Of a DNA stretch of 64,000 nt, positions 38,883 to 48,795 are shown one piece after another. Position 1 is the stretch's first letter, and each line of letters begins with the position of its first letter. A program made the position numbers and the translations under genes. The notes below the pieces were generated by a model. It saw only the letters and a program-made list of their open reading frames with translations. It was not told the origin of the DNA and did no database searches. This stretch comes from CALNXN01 sp942490645 (GTDB taxonomy: Bacteria; Pseudomonadota; Alphaproteobacteria; Rhodobacterales; Rhodobacteraceae): NCBI GenBank assembly GCA_942490645.1, contig CALNXN010000005.1:437257-501256 (forward strand), given 5' to 3'.

Positions 38883-39209
38883 ATGTTGAGAACGCGCGCA
38901 AAATATCATCTTGGGCAGATTGTCCGCCACAAAAAGCACCCGTTTCGCGGGGTGATTTTTGATGTCGATCCGGAGTTTTCGAACACGGATGAATGGTACG
39001 AAGCCATTCCCGAAGACAGTCGCCCGCTCAAAGAACAGCCCTATTACCATCTGCTGGCCGAGAACGACCAAACCTATTATGTGGCCTACGTCTCGGAGCA
39101 GAACTTGGTCGCGGATTATTCAGGTGAGCCGGTCGGCCATCCTGACATTCCGGACCTTTTTGGCCCATTTCAGGATGGGTCATACCCGCTGCATTTCAAT
39201 ATGAATTGA
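38883..39209 (+). CDS. hspQ: heat shock protein HspQ
   Basis: A 108-aa HspQ/YccV-like protein: AKYHLGQIVRHKKHPFRGVI, then FDVDPEF, PYYHLLAEND and YVAYVSEQNLV. In enterobacteria HspQ is a specificity factor of the Lon protease. ATG 38,883 is chosen because homology begins at MLRTRAKYHLGQ; the open frame upstream to 38,763 is not conserved. Confidence 0.9.
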   Translation: MLRTRAKYHLGQIVRHKKHPFRGVIFDVDPEFSNTDEWYEAIPEDSRPLKEQPYYHLLAENDQTYYVAYVSEQNLVADYSGEPVGHPDIPDLFGPFQDGSYPLHFNMN

Positions 39210-39219
39210 CCCAAAAAGG

Positions 39220-40797
39220 TCAGTATCCCAACGCGCATCCGTCCTTGCGAGGGTCACTGCCGCCTTCCAGCACACCTGTGTCGTGCATCATAATCGCCTG
39301 CGCGCCGCCAATTGCGGTCAGCGGCGTGCTCACGGCATGGCCCAGATCGGCCAGCTCTTGCCGCACCAAATCTGAATAGCTGCGCTCGACCTTCATGTCG
39401 CCCGCATCCGAGAAGGCGCGCGGCGCATCAATGGCGTCTTGAGGTGTCATTCCGAAATCGACCATGTTGCTGACAAACCGTGCATGGCCATTGGGCTGGT
39501 ATGCGCCGCCCATAACGCCAAACGGCATGATCACCTTGCCGGATTTTCGCAGCATTCCGGGAATGATCGTGTGCATCGGGCGTTTGCCGCCTTTGAGCTC
39601 GTTCGGGTGGCCTTCTTCCAGCGTGAAGCCCGAGCCGCGGTTTTGCAAAAGGATACCGAATTTGTCCGAAGCGATGCCCGACCCGAAGTCCTTGAAAACA
39701 GAATAGATCAGTGAAACCGCCATACCGTCGCGGTCCACGACACAAATATAGATCGTGTCTTTATGCACCGACTCGGTCAAAGCGGCGGGGCTCTTCATCG
39801 CCTTCTTAGGATCGATCAAGGCCGCCAGTTTTTTCGCCAGTCCCATGTCAAGCATCTGATCCAGACGGGTTGTGAAGTCGGCGTCCGCAAGAAAACGGTT
39901 GCGCGCATCATAGGCCAGTTTGGCGGCTTCCGCTTCGATGTGTGCACGTTCGGTCCCGAGCGGGTCCATGGCTGCAATGTCAAACTGAGCGAGGATATTG
40001 AGCATCAAAATCGCTGTTGCACCTTGGCCATTTGGCGGATGTTCAACGATTTCAATGTCTTTATATGTGCCAGAAATCGGTGTGGCCCGGTCGCTGGTTG
40101 CTGTGGCGAAGTCGTCTAGAGTGTGCAACCCGCCCATCGCGTTGAGAGCGGCGACCATGTCTTCGGCGATCTCTCCGGTATAAAATGCTTGTGCGCCTTG
40201 GGCGGCGACGCGCCTGAGCACCTCTGCCTGACCGGGCGCGCGGAATACGTCGCCAACTCTAAGTGCAGCTCCGTTCTTGAGGTATTTTTCACGCGCGATT
40301 CCTTGGAGGGAATCAGCGAAGTTGGCCCAGTCAAATGCAACCCGCGGCGCTACAACGATACCGTGTTCGGCATAATGAATGGCCGGTGCCAACACCGCGT
40401 CCAATCCTATTTTCCCTTCGGTCTCAGACAGATGGCAGAACGCAGATACCGCTGTTGGAATTGTAACCGAGTGTGCGCTGCGGAGCGGAACGGCGGTTTC
40501 CCCAGCGTCTCGCAAAAGAGAAGCATCGAGCGCAGCAGGCGCGCGGCCAGATCCATTGACCGCATGTATGTCGTCACTGTTGGCGGGTGACCAAAGGACA
40601 AAGCAATCGCCGCCAATGCCCGTCATAGCAGGTTCGCAGAGGCCCAACAGCACGGCGCCCGCGATGGCCGCGTCCATCGCGTTTCCACCGCGTTCCAGAA
40701 TATCAACTGCAGTTTTGGCTGCGAGCGGATGCGACGTTGCGCACATACCATTGCTGGCCCACACAGATGAGCGTCCGGGGAAGTGGAAATCACGCAT
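39220..40797 (-). CDS. gamma-glutamyltransferase family protein
   Basis: A 525-aa Ntn hydrolase from ATG 40,797 (AGAGGA 6 nt upstream); the frame to 40,854 is longer. The N-terminal PLAAKTAVDILERGGNAMDA and GIGGDCFVLW are typical. Self-cleavage is expected before the threonine of HKDTIYICVVDRDG near residue 360, making the nucleophile. No signal peptide is seen, which favours a cytoplasmic, amide-hydrolysing member rather than a periplasmic glutathione hydrolase. Confidence 0.87.
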   Translation of the reverse strand: MRDFHFPGRSSVWASNGMCATSHPLAAKTAVDILERGGNAMDAAIAGAVLLGLCEPAMTGIGGDCFVLWSPANSDDIHAVNGSGRAPAALDASLLRDAGETAVPLRSAHSVTIPTAVSAFCHLSETEGKIGLDAVLAPAIHYAEHGIVVAPRVAFDWANFADSLQGIAREKYLKNGAALRVGDVFRAPGQAEVLRRVAAQGAQAFYTGEIAEDMVAALNAMGGLHTLDDFATATSDRATPISGTYKDIEIVEHPPNGQGATAILMLNILAQFDIAAMDPLGTERAHIEAEAAKLAYDARNRFLADADFTTRLDQMLDMGLAKKLAALIDPKKAMKSPAALTESVHKDTIYICVVDRDGMAVSLIYSVFKDFGSGIASDKFGILLQNRGSGFTLEEGHPNELKGGKRPMHTIIPGMLRKSGKVIMPFGVMGGAYQPNGHARFVSNMVDFGMTPQDAIDAPRAFSDAGDMKVERSYSDLVRQELADLGHAVSTPLTAIGGAQAIMMHDTGVLEGGSDPRKDGCALGY

Positions 40798-41066
40798 TCT
40801 CAGTCCTCTTGCTTTCGTTTTGAGCAAACTAACGAAGGCGCAAGGAATGTCCATGCACAGAGCGATGTTCGATTTGTTGGGGAAGGCGCATCAGGATTTA
40901 AATTCCTCGACACCGCGCACTGGGTGGGGGCAATTACACGCGGTGCCGAGGGAAGCCATATGCAGCTACAAGTACAGGTATGCCCTTTGATCAAGGCAAG
41001 AATGTGGAGCCAGAAAGGTGCTTGTGCGGAAAAATGGGGAAATACTGTGGCGTCTGCGCGGGCGTG

Positions 41067-41543
41067 TCAGGTCATCAAGCCAACTGCCAAGCGCATCCTG
41101 AGGCAGTTTTCCGCGCCGTCGCGGACGTAGCTGACATCCTTGGCCAAGTCTTTGATGAGGAACCAGCCGAATCCGCCTTCGGGCAAGTCCTGCATATCCA
41201 CGTTTACATCGGGACACATTCCGATCGGAATTTGCCCGTCTGGCATTGCGGCACCTTCGTCTTTGATTCGCAGGTAAAGCCCATCGGACTTGTGCACGCA
41301 CTCGATCTCAATAGAACCGGGCTGTGTGTTTTCGGGGTAAGCGTGCTCCACAATGTTGTTCAAAGCCTCCGCGACAACCAGCTCCACTGTGCCTTCTTCC
41401 TCAACGGCCAATTCCAAAGGCTTCAATCCATCCAACAAACCCGCAAGTGCTTCGCGGACAGCGGTCTGGCTGCTTTTGACGCAAATGTCGAAAGGAGGAA
41501 GCAGTGCATTGGGCATGAACGCGATCCTGTCTTGTGCGCCCAT
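41067..41543 (-). CDS. RsbW-like serine kinase / anti-sigma factor (HATPase)
   Basis: A 158-aa histidine-kinase-like ATPase without a kinase receiver or sensor. The N box VVAEALNNIVEHAYPEN and G-box-like DEGAAMPDGQ are visible, with GGFGWFLIKDLAKDVSYVRD at the end. It overlaps the STAS protein stop by one base (TGATG), so the two form an anti-sigma/antagonist partner switch. The sigma factor or other target is not in the window. Confidence 0.86.
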   Translation of the reverse strand: MGAQDRIAFMPNALLPPFDICVKSSQTAVREALAGLLDGLKPLELAVEEEGTVELVVAEALNNIVEHAYPENTQPGSIEIECVHKSDGLYLRIKDEGAAMPDGQIPIGMCPDVNVDMQDLPEGGFGWFLIKDLAKDVSYVRDGAENCLRMRLAVGLMT

Positions 41544-41881
41544 CAAGGGCGCAATTCCTCGAGGGCGCCGTCAAGCGTGACAAACATCTGAAAAACCGTG
41601 TCCATTCGGGTAAGGCGAAAGACCTTTTCCACGGTTGGCGTGAGCCCAGCCAGCGCCATTTTACGTTCGCCGTTCATACCCTTCATTGCGGCGACGATGG
41701 CGCCCAGACCGCTGGAATCAATAAATTCGACTTGACTGAGATCCAGCACAACCTGCTTGGGACCGGAGATCGTTTGAGCCCGCATGGCATCTTTGAATTC
41801 AAGCGCGACAGCTGCATCAATACGTGCGCTTTGAACAGAAACGATACGCAACTGCTCTTCTGTTTTGCTGGACAATTCCAT
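41543..41881 (-). CDS. STAS-domain anti-sigma factor antagonist
   Basis: A 112-aa RsbV/SpoIIAA-type protein from ATG 41,881 (AAGG 7 nt upstream; the frame to 41,998 is longer). The phosphorylatable serine region is LSQVEFIDSSGLGAIVAAM near residues 55-70. When unphosphorylated it would bind the partner kinase (next gene) and release its target. Homologous partner-switch pairs control stress or biofilm responses in proteobacteria. Confidence 0.88.
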   Translation of the reverse strand: MELSSKTEEQLRIVSVQSARIDAAVALEFKDAMRAQTISGPKQVVLDLSQVEFIDSSGLGAIVAAMKGMNGERKMALAGLTPTVEKVFRLTRMDTVFQMFVTLDGALEELRP

Positions 41882-41963
41882 TATAAGCCTTCTCAGATTG
41901 GGACGCTGCTTCCTTAGCGACGAAGTGTTACTAATCCATTGAGCGCAATTCGGAGGGGCAAGG

Positions 41964-43136
41964 ATGAAAGACGTGGTGATCACCGGAGCGGCGCGCACGC
42001 CGATGGGTGGGTTTCAGGGCGATTTCAGTGCCTTGAGTGCGGCGGAGTTGGGGGGCGCAGCCATCCGCGCGGCAATAGATGCATCTGGTCCGGCTGTTAT
42101 CCAAGAAGTTTACATGGGCTGCGTCCTGCCCGCAGGGCAAGGGCAAGCGCCCGCAAGGCAGGCGGGTTTTAACGCTGGGCTAGGCGAAGATGTACCTGCG
42201 ACCACGCTTAACAAAATGTGCGGTTCAGGCATGAAGGCGGCGATGATCGCCTTCGACCAAATTGCGCTGGGGCACACTGATGTCGCAGTCGCGGGTGGTA
42301 TGGAAAGCATGTCCAACGCCCCTTATCTATTGCCAAAAATGCGTTCCGGTGCGCGATTGGGCCATGGGCAGGTAATTGACCACATGTTCTTGGACGGGCT
42401 GGAAGATGCCTATGACAAGGGGCGTTTGATGGGCACCTTCGCGGAAGACTGTGCCGAGACATTTCAGTTTACCCGCGCTATTCAGGATGACTATGCGGTC
42501 GCCTCGCTCAGCCGTGCGCTGGAGGCACAATCTTCCGGAGCGTTTGAGGGTGAAATCGCTCCCGTCAGCGTCCGCTCACGCAAGGGGACAGTGACAGTGT
42601 CCGCAGACGAGCAGCCCGGCAAGGCGCGCCCTGAAAAGATACCAACTCTCAAGCCAGCTTTCCGAGAGGGTGGTACTGTCACGGCGGCAAATTCATCATC
42701 TATTTCAGATGGTTCCGCGGCGTTGGTTCTGGCGTCTGCCGATGCGGCAAAGGCACAAGGTTTGAACGTGCGCGCCCGGATCATGGGTCATGCCAGCCAC
42801 GCGCAAGCACCCGGATTGTTCACTACAGCGCCTGTGCCTGCCGCGCAAAAGCTGCTGGACCGGATCGGTTGGAGCAAGGACAGCGTGGACCTGTGGGAAG
42901 TCAATGAAGCCTTTGCCGTCGTGCCTTTGGCCTTCATGCGTGAAATGGGGCTGAGCCATGACATCGTGAACGTCAACGGCGGTGCCTGCGCTTTGGGTCA
43001 CCCTATCGGTGCATCGGGCGCACGGATCATGGTTACACTGTTGAATGCGCTGGAAAAACGTGGGCTGAAGAGAGGTGTGGCTGCCATTTGCATCGGAGGC
43101 GGCGAGGGCACGGCGATCGCTATTGAGCGCCTGTGA
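41964..43136 (+). CDS. acetyl-CoA acyltransferase (thiolase)
   Basis: A 390-aa thiolase of full length. The nucleophilic Cys is in LNKMCGSGMKAAM near residue 88, and the other catalytic residues in NVNGGACALGHPIGASGAR and ICIGGGEG near 340-380. It breaks down or forms beta-ketoacyl-CoA. GGAGG precedes ATG 41,964. The stop overlaps the GAF protein start by 4 nt. Confidence 0.94.
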   Translation: MKDVVITGAARTPMGGFQGDFSALSAAELGGAAIRAAIDASGPAVIQEVYMGCVLPAGQGQAPARQAGFNAGLGEDVPATTLNKMCGSGMKAAMIAFDQIALGHTDVAVAGGMESMSNAPYLLPKMRSGARLGHGQVIDHMFLDGLEDAYDKGRLMGTFAEDCAETFQFTRAIQDDYAVASLSRALEAQSSGAFEGEIAPVSVRSRKGTVTVSADEQPGKARPEKIPTLKPAFREGGTVTAANSSSISDGSAALVLASADAAKAQGLNVRARIMGHASHAQAPGLFTTAPVPAAQKLLDRIGWSKDSVDLWEVNEAFAVVPLAFMREMGLSHDIVNVNGGACALGHPIGASGARIMVTLLNALEKRGLKRGVAAICIGGGEGTAIAIERL

Positions 43137-43588
43137 ACGTAGATTACGACGCATTGGCGCAGACCGTCGCAGCATTGACCGAGGGTGAGACGGACACGGT
43201 CGCTTTGATGGCAACAATCGCGTGCGAAGTACACCATGCTGACGCGCGGTTCGATTGGACAGGGTTTTACCGGGTGACCGAGCCCAACCTGCTGAAAATA
43301 GGCCCCTATCAGGGTGGGCACGGGTGCCTGCATATCCCTTTTGACAAGGGTGTCTGTGGCGCTGCTGCGCGCACAGGGCAGGTGCAATTGGTGCCAGACG
43401 TCGACGCCTTTCCCGGTCACATCGCCTGTGCATCCTCGACGCGCTCAGAACTCGTAATACCAGTCCGCAATAGCGCGGGTAACATCATCGCGGTATTTGA
43501 CATCGACAGTGATCAGCCGGATGCGTTCCGGGATGCGGACGCCGAGGCGCTGGATCGCATATTGACGTTAGTTTTTTCCGCTGTCTGA
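43133..43588 (+). CDS. free methionine-(R)-sulfoxide reductase (GAF domain)
   Basis: A 151-aa GAF-domain protein starting with GTG and overlapping the thiolase gene by 4 nt. The family's conserved cysteines are seen in GHGCLHIPFDKGVCGAAART and GHIACASSTRSE, and DWTGFYRV lines the pocket. These features match fRMsr, which reduces free Met-R-sulfoxide, as in E. coli MsrC. The pairing with a thiolase has no obvious metabolic reason. Confidence 0.85.
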   Translation: MNVDYDALAQTVAALTEGETDTVALMATIACEVHHADARFDWTGFYRVTEPNLLKIGPYQGGHGCLHIPFDKGVCGAAARTGQVQLVPDVDAFPGHIACASSTRSELVIPVRNSAGNIIAVFDIDSDQPDAFRDADAEALDRILTLVFSAV

Positions 43589-43734
43589 CAAGCCGATGAC
43601 ACGTTTCTAATCTTTGCTATTGAATTCATTGGAAAACCGCATTTCCATTTCGCGTTGGTTCAGCGTCCATTTCTCAATGGTGCCAGGCGTGCGATTGGCA
43701 AAGGGTGTACGTCACCGCCGAAACGCAGCGGAGC

Positions 43735-43800
43735 GGTGAAATTTTGCTAGATTTTTTCATGCGACTCGGGCATCGTGAAAATGGAGCGCAATTTTTCACC
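43735..43800. promoter_or_regulatory. paired GTGAAA/TTTCAC half-sites upstream of the XRE-cupin regulator
   Basis: Four half-sites occur in alternating orientation: GGTGAAAT at 43,735, TTTTTCAT near 43,753, GTGAAAAT near 43,775, TTTTTCACC ending at 43,800. The outer 13-nt arms (43,735-43,747 and 43,788-43,800) match 11 of 13 as an inverted repeat. This is a plausible autoregulatory operator just upstream of ATG 43,817; no binding data exist. Confidence 0.4.
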
Positions 43801-43816
43801 AAGGCTATGTCCTACA

Positions 43817-44389
43817 ATGCACCACAGCCCGCTGCCTCATTCCGCAACACTTGGCGCTGATCTGCGTGCCCTGCGCAAGGCGCGTGGATTGACGCTGGCG
43901 GATATGGCGGAACGGCTGGGTCGTTCGGTGGGCTGGTTAAGCCAGGTCGAGCGTGATCTGTCGGAATTGCCGATCACGGACCTGCGTCGCATCGCAGCTC
44001 TGCTGGACGTCTCGGTGTCGATGTTGTTTCGCCATGATGCGGCACCGGCGGCCGAAGCGGGTTTTGTTGTACGTAAATCAGCGCGCCGCCCAATCGGATC
44101 ATCGGTTGCCGGATTGGTCGAGGAACTGCTGTCGCCAGACCTGACGGATGACTTCGAAATGGTGCATTCCACCTTTGAGCCGGGCGCGCAGATCACCGAA
44201 CCCGTCACCCGGCCCACTCAGGAAGTCGGGTATCTGATTTCCGGTCGGCTACGGATCGAGATCAACGGCGCCGCACATGACATTCATCCCGGTGACAGCT
44301 TCCGCATTCGCGGCGAGCCGTTCAGGTGGTCGAATCCGCACGAAGTGCCTGCGGTTGCCATCTGGGTCATCGCGCCGCCGGTGTATTGA
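43817..44389 (+). CDS. XRE-family regulator with C-terminal cupin domain
   Basis: A 190-aa regulator. Helix-turn-helix in residues about 13-68 (LRALRKARGLTLADMAERLG, SVGWLSQVERDLSELP), then a cupin barrel (PVTRPTQEVGYLISGRLRIE, IHPGDSFRIRGEPF). Such proteins sense small amines or acids and repress catabolic genes. It lies directly before lysE and the methylamine-type cluster at 45.0-49.1 kb and may control it. Confidence 0.87.
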   Translation: MHHSPLPHSATLGADLRALRKARGLTLADMAERLGRSVGWLSQVERDLSELPITDLRRIAALLDVSVSMLFRHDAAPAAEAGFVVRKSARRPIGSSVAGLVEELLSPDLTDDFEMVHSTFEPGAQITEPVTRPTQEVGYLISGRLRIEINGAAHDIHPGDSFRIRGEPFRWSNPHEVPAVAIWVIAPPVY

Positions 44390-44392
44390 GGA

Positions 44393-45013
44393 GTGAGTAT
44401 CGAGGCATGGATCATATTTGCACTCTTCTGGGCGGTGTTCGTGACTACGCCGGGGCCAAATGCGGTGAATTGCATCACCAACGGCATGACACTGGGGTTT
44501 CGGCGCGCATTGATCGGCGTGCTGGCCATTCTGACGCAAGCCATGCTGTTTCTGCTGCTGTCGGCGGCAGGTGTGACGGCGCTGATTGCGGCGTCTCCGG
44601 AGGCATTCACGGTGGCGAAGCTGCTGGGCGCGGGTGTTCTGATCTGGCTCGGTGTGCGCGGATGGATGAACGCAACCAAACCACCCCGTATGGACGCGCC
44701 GCCCGCGCAATCCATATATCTGCGCGCCTTGGCCATCGCGGTGATCAACCCCAAAAGCGTGGCGGGGTATCTAGCCGCGTTTTCACAGTTCGTTCAGGCG
44801 GATGTACCGATCTGGGATCAGATGGCCGTTATCATGCCCACCGCGCTGACGCTGACAGCGCTAAGCTATATGGGGTTCACTGCCCTTGGGGCCGGTTTGG
44901 GCCGCGCGGCGCTGGGCGCGGTGTTCAACGTCTGGCTGCGGCGAGTTCTGGCAGCCTGCTTTGTCATCTACGGTGTGCTTTTGGGCAGCACGTCAACACC
45001 GGGGCGGGGCTGA
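44393..45013 (+). CDS. LysE-family amino-acid exporter
   Basis: A 206-aa inner-membrane protein with about six transmembrane helices. The N-terminus IIFALFWAVFVTTPGPNAVN is typical of the LysE/RhtB superfamily; the NPKSVAGYLAAFSQF segment is also conserved. It starts with GTG 3 nt after the regulator stop, so these two genes are probably one unit. It likely exports an amino acid or derivative related to the neighbouring pathway. Confidence 0.88.
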   Translation: MSIEAWIIFALFWAVFVTTPGPNAVNCITNGMTLGFRRALIGVLAILTQAMLFLLLSAAGVTALIAASPEAFTVAKLLGAGVLIWLGVRGWMNATKPPRMDAPPAQSIYLRALAIAVINPKSVAGYLAAFSQFVQADVPIWDQMAVIMPTALTLTALSYMGFTALGAGLGRAALGAVFNVWLRRVLAACFVIYGVLLGSTSTPGRG

Positions 45014-45014
45014 T

Positions 45015-45389
45015 ATGATCAAGGGTAGCTGCAACTGCGGGACCGTGGCATTCACCGTAACCGGCACACCATGGGGCGTGTCGAACTGCCACTGCGGACA
45101 GTGCCGCAAGATGTCGGGTAATGTCTGGGCCTCCGCCGTCATTAAGCGGACGGATATCGAGATCACGGGCGATGTGCGTTGGTACGCGTCCAGCGCGCAA
45201 GCCAAGCGCGGGTTTTGCCCAAATTGCGGGTGTTTTCTGTTCTGGAAGCACGACACAGAAAAATCCATGAGCTTTGCGCTGGGCGCCATAGATGGGCCGT
45301 CTGGGTTACGCATCGAGAAACACATCTTTGTCGCCGATAAGGGCGACTATTATGACATTGCGGATGATCTTCCGCAGCACGACCATTAG
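45015..45389 (+). CDS. GFA-family (Mss4-fold zinc) protein
   Basis: A 124-aa protein with zinc-binding SCNCGTVAF, CHCGQCRKMSGNVW and FCPNCGCFLFW. The fold matches glutathione-dependent formaldehyde-activating enzyme. Its location before a demethylating dehydrogenase (next gene) makes formaldehyde handling an attractive but unproven role. ATG 45,015 is chosen because homology starts there; the longer upstream frame overlaps lysE. Confidence 0.85.
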   Translation: MIKGSCNCGTVAFTVTGTPWGVSNCHCGQCRKMSGNVWASAVIKRTDIEITGDVRWYASSAQAKRGFCPNCGCFLFWKHDTEKSMSFALGAIDGPSGLRIEKHIFVADKGDYYDIADDLPQHDH

Positions 45390-45401
45390 GGAGCGAACAA
45401 A

Positions 45402-47850
45402 ATGACAGATTTTCCAACGACCGCGCGTGTGGTGATCATTGGTGGCGGCGTTGTCGGCGTTTCGGGCCTGTATCATCTGGCAAAGATGGGGTGGACCGAT
45501 TGTGTTCTGTTGGAAAAGAACGAGCTGACGGCAGGATCCACTTGGCACGCAGCGGGCAACTGTCCGTCCTTCAGCACATCTTGGGCCGTTATGAATATGC
45601 AGCGGTACTCGCTGGGCCTTTATGCCGGGCTGGCGAAAGAGGTCGACTATCCGATGAACTACCATGTTACTGGGTCGATCCGTTTGGCTCATTCTGCAGA
45701 ACGGATGCAGGAATTCGAGCGGGCCCGCTCGATGGGCCGCTATCAGGGTCTGGACCTTGAGATGATGAGCGTGGCGGATATGAAAGACCGTTATCCGTTT
45801 ATGGAAACGCATGATCTGGAAGGCGGGCTGTGGGACCCAGACGACGGTGACATTGATCCGGCACAGTTGACACAGGCGCTGGCCAAAGGCGCGCGTGACA
45901 TGGGCGCGCGGATCGAGCGGTTCTGTCCCGCGACAGGCGTGAGCCGTGAGGGTGACGAGTGGATCGTGCACACCGACAAGGGTGATATTCGCTGCGAAAA
46001 GGTGGTGAATGCTGCTGGGTACTATGCGCAGCGCGTCGGCGAATGGTTCAAGCCATATGGTGGGCGCACGGTTCCGATGACCACAATGAGCCACCAGTAT
46101 TTCCTGACCGAAGAAATCCCCGAATTGGCCGCATGGACCAAGGAAAACGGTCGCAAGGTGCCGCTGCTGCGAGACGTGGATACGTCCTATTACCTGCGCC
46201 AAGACAAGAACGGGCTGAACCTTGGCCCCTATGAGCGTAACTGCAAGGCGCATTGGGTGACGCCCGAAGATCCAATGCCAGAGGACTTCAGTTTCCAACT
46301 GTACCCTGACGATCTGGAGCGGTTGGAGTGGTATATGGAAGACGCGATGGCGCGGGTTCCGCTGCTGGGCACATCCGGTGTGGGCCGCGTGATCAATGGG
46401 CCTATTCCATACGCACCCGACGGGTTGCCGCTTTTGGGGCCGATGCCGGGCGTGCCGAATGCGTATGAGGCTTGCGTCTTCACCTTTGGCATCACTCAAG
46501 GTGGCGGCGCTGGCAAGGTGCTTGCCGAATGGGTGATCCATGGCGAAACGGAGTGGGACATGTGGGCCATCGATCCGCGTCGATACACGGATTACACCGA
46601 TCAGGATTACTGCGACCAGAAGGCAATCGAAGTTTACGGCCATGAATACGCGATGCATTTCCCGCACCACGAATGGCCCGCGGGCCGCAACAAGAAGCTG
46701 TCTCCTGTCCATGATAAGGTCATCGCGGCCGGCGGTGTGATGGGCGCGTTCAACGGCTGGGAGCGGGCCAACTGGTTTGCGCATCCCGGCGATGACACGT
46801 CAGAGGCCTCGACGCACACATGGAACCGCTCGGGCCCATGGCAGCAGCGCGTAAAGGAAGAATGCGAGGCCGTGCGCGATGCGGTGGGCGTGCTCGATCT
46901 GCCGGGGTTTTCGCGGTTCAATCTGTCGGGTGACGGCGCGGCGGAATACTTGCGTGGCAAGATTACAGGCGGTCTGCCCAAGCCAGGGCGCATGAACCTC
47001 GCCTACTTTGCGGACAATCGCGGGCGTATCCTGACGGAAATGTCGGTGATGCGGCACGGCGAGGACAGCTTTACCCTGATCACGGCGGCAACGGCGCAGT
47101 GGCATGATTTTGACGTGCTCAACAACGGGCTGCCGGTCGGCCTGACACTGACAGACCATACGCTTGAGTATTCAACACTGATCGTGACGGGGCCAAAGGC
47201 GCGAGGCCTTTTCGAGGCGTTGGAGACCAAAGCGGACTTGAACCTTGGCTGGTTGAGTCATCAGGCTGCGGAGGTGGCGGGGCAAAAATGCGCGCTGGCG
47301 CGGGTGTCCTTTGCGGGCGAATTGGGGTGGGAAATTCATGCCGCCAACGCAGACATGCCCGCCCTATATGATGCAGTCACTCAGGCGGGTGCGAAACCCG
47401 TTTGGCATGTACGCACTGAATGCGCTGCGAATCGAAAAAGGGTACCGCACATGGAAGGGCGACCTGTCGACTGACTACACCTTGTTACAAGGCGGACTGG
47501 ACCGGTTTGTCAAACTCGACAAGCCGCAGGATTTTCCTGGCAAGGCAGCGCTGCAAAACGAAAAGCAACAAGGCGTGACCAAGCGCTTCGTCACGATGAT
47601 TGTCGATGCGGGCGATCAGGACGCGCCCTATATGTCGACAGTTTGGCACAACGGTGAAGTGGTGGGTGAAACCACTTCGGGCGACTGGGGCTACCGCGTA
47701 AATGCGTCCATCGCATTGGGCATGATCCGCGCCGATCTGGCTGCCCCGGGTACGGAATTGGAGGTCGACATTTTCGGTCACAAGCGCCGCGCGACCGTAC
47801 AACCGGACCAACCGTTATGGGACCCTGAAAACGAGCGGTTGCGCGCGTGA
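45402..47850 (+). CDS. dimethylglycine dehydrogenase-like FAD/GcvT fusion (1-nt frameshift)
   Basis: About 815 aa in two frames. N-terminal DAO-type FAD domain: VVIIGGGVVGVSGLYHLAKM at residues 10-30, GSTWHAAGNCPSF for flavin contact, then a GcvT/aminomethyltransferase-like C-terminal half (SGDGAAEYLRG; WKGDLSTDYT). An extra C in the CCC near 47,402 shifts GAKPFGMYALNALRIEKGYR out of frame: frame one ends 47,474, frame two runs from about 47,401 to 47,850. Such enzymes oxidatively demethylate dimethylglycine, sarcosine or similar and pass the methyl to folate. The gene may be intact in the cell. Confidence 0.87.
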
Positions 47851-48740
47851 CACAGATCACCCTTCTGGATGGCGGCATGGGGCAGGAATTGGTGCACCGG
47901 GCCGGGGATCGGCCAACGCCGCTGTGGTCGACGCAGGTGATGCTGGATCATCCGGGTATGGTGTGCGGTGTGCATGCGGATTACTTTGCGTCAGGTGCGA
48001 CTGTGGCCACCACCAACACCTACGCGATCCACCATGACCGTCTGGCGGGCACAGGCCTGGAGGGGCGTTTTGCAGATCTGCACTCCATGGCCCTGTCTGA
48101 GGCCCAAAAAGCGCGGCAGGCACATGGCTCTGGTCGGATTGCCGGCGCGATTGGACCGCTCGGGGCCAGCTACCGCCCCGATTTGCACCCATCCGTGGCC
48201 GAAGGTGCGCATGCGTATGGGGAGATCGCGCGCATGATTGCGCCGTCGTGTGATTTTCTGATCTGCGAGACGGTCGCGTCTTTGGATCACGCACGGTCCG
48301 TGCTGGCGGGTGCAAAACCCGAGGGCAAGCCAGTTTGGCTGGCGATGACGGTCGATGACAAAGACGGTACGCGCCTGCGGTCGGGTGAGCCATTGCGCGA
48401 TGTGATCCCGATTGCCGAAGGCGGTGCCGACGCGCTTTTGATCAACTGTTCCTCGCCCGAAGCGATCACTGTTGGGTTGGCGGAACTGCGCGGCTGCAAG
48501 GTCCCTATTGGGGCCTATGCCAACGGGTTTGAAATGATCTCGGACGGGTTTTTACAGGATAAACCCACGGTCGATGCACTGCACGCGCGGCAAGATCTGA
48601 CGCCAGAAGCCTACGCGGCCTGTGCAATGGCGTGGATTGATCTTGGCGCCACGATTATTGGTGGCTGCTGTGAGGTCGGGCCAGCACATATTGCGAAAAT
48701 CGCAGACTGCCTGCGCGCCGCGGGGCATGAGATCGTGTGA
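47847..48740 (+). CDS. homocysteine S-methyltransferase family protein (BHMT-like)
   Basis: A 297-aa protein. Zinc-binding cysteines are seen in GATIIGGCCEVGPAHI near the C-terminus and LLINCSSPEAI near residue 195, with LDGGMGQEL at the N-terminus. Family members move a methyl from betaine, S-methylmethionine or other donors to homocysteine. Starts 4 nt inside the end of the dehydrogenase gene, so it is translationally coupled. Betaine as donor would give dimethylglycine, the substrate of that dehydrogenase, so a betaine role fits but is inferred. Confidence 0.85.
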   Translation: MTQITLLDGGMGQELVHRAGDRPTPLWSTQVMLDHPGMVCGVHADYFASGATVATTNTYAIHHDRLAGTGLEGRFADLHSMALSEAQKARQAHGSGRIAGAIGPLGASYRPDLHPSVAEGAHAYGEIARMIAPSCDFLICETVASLDHARSVLAGAKPEGKPVWLAMTVDDKDGTRLRSGEPLRDVIPIAEGGADALLINCSSPEAITVGLAELRGCKVPIGAYANGFEMISDGFLQDKPTVDALHARQDLTPEAYAACAMAWIDLGATIIGGCCEVGPAHIAKIADCLRAAGHEIV

Positions 48741-48795
48741 CCGAATACTGCGGCCCCACGCCTCTGAGTAACATATAAAACAAGGATTTACCTCG

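Noticed and set aside
45306..46784. A 492-codon minus-strand frame
   Set aside because: Antisense to the dimethylglycine dehydrogenase-like gene with no domain of its own.
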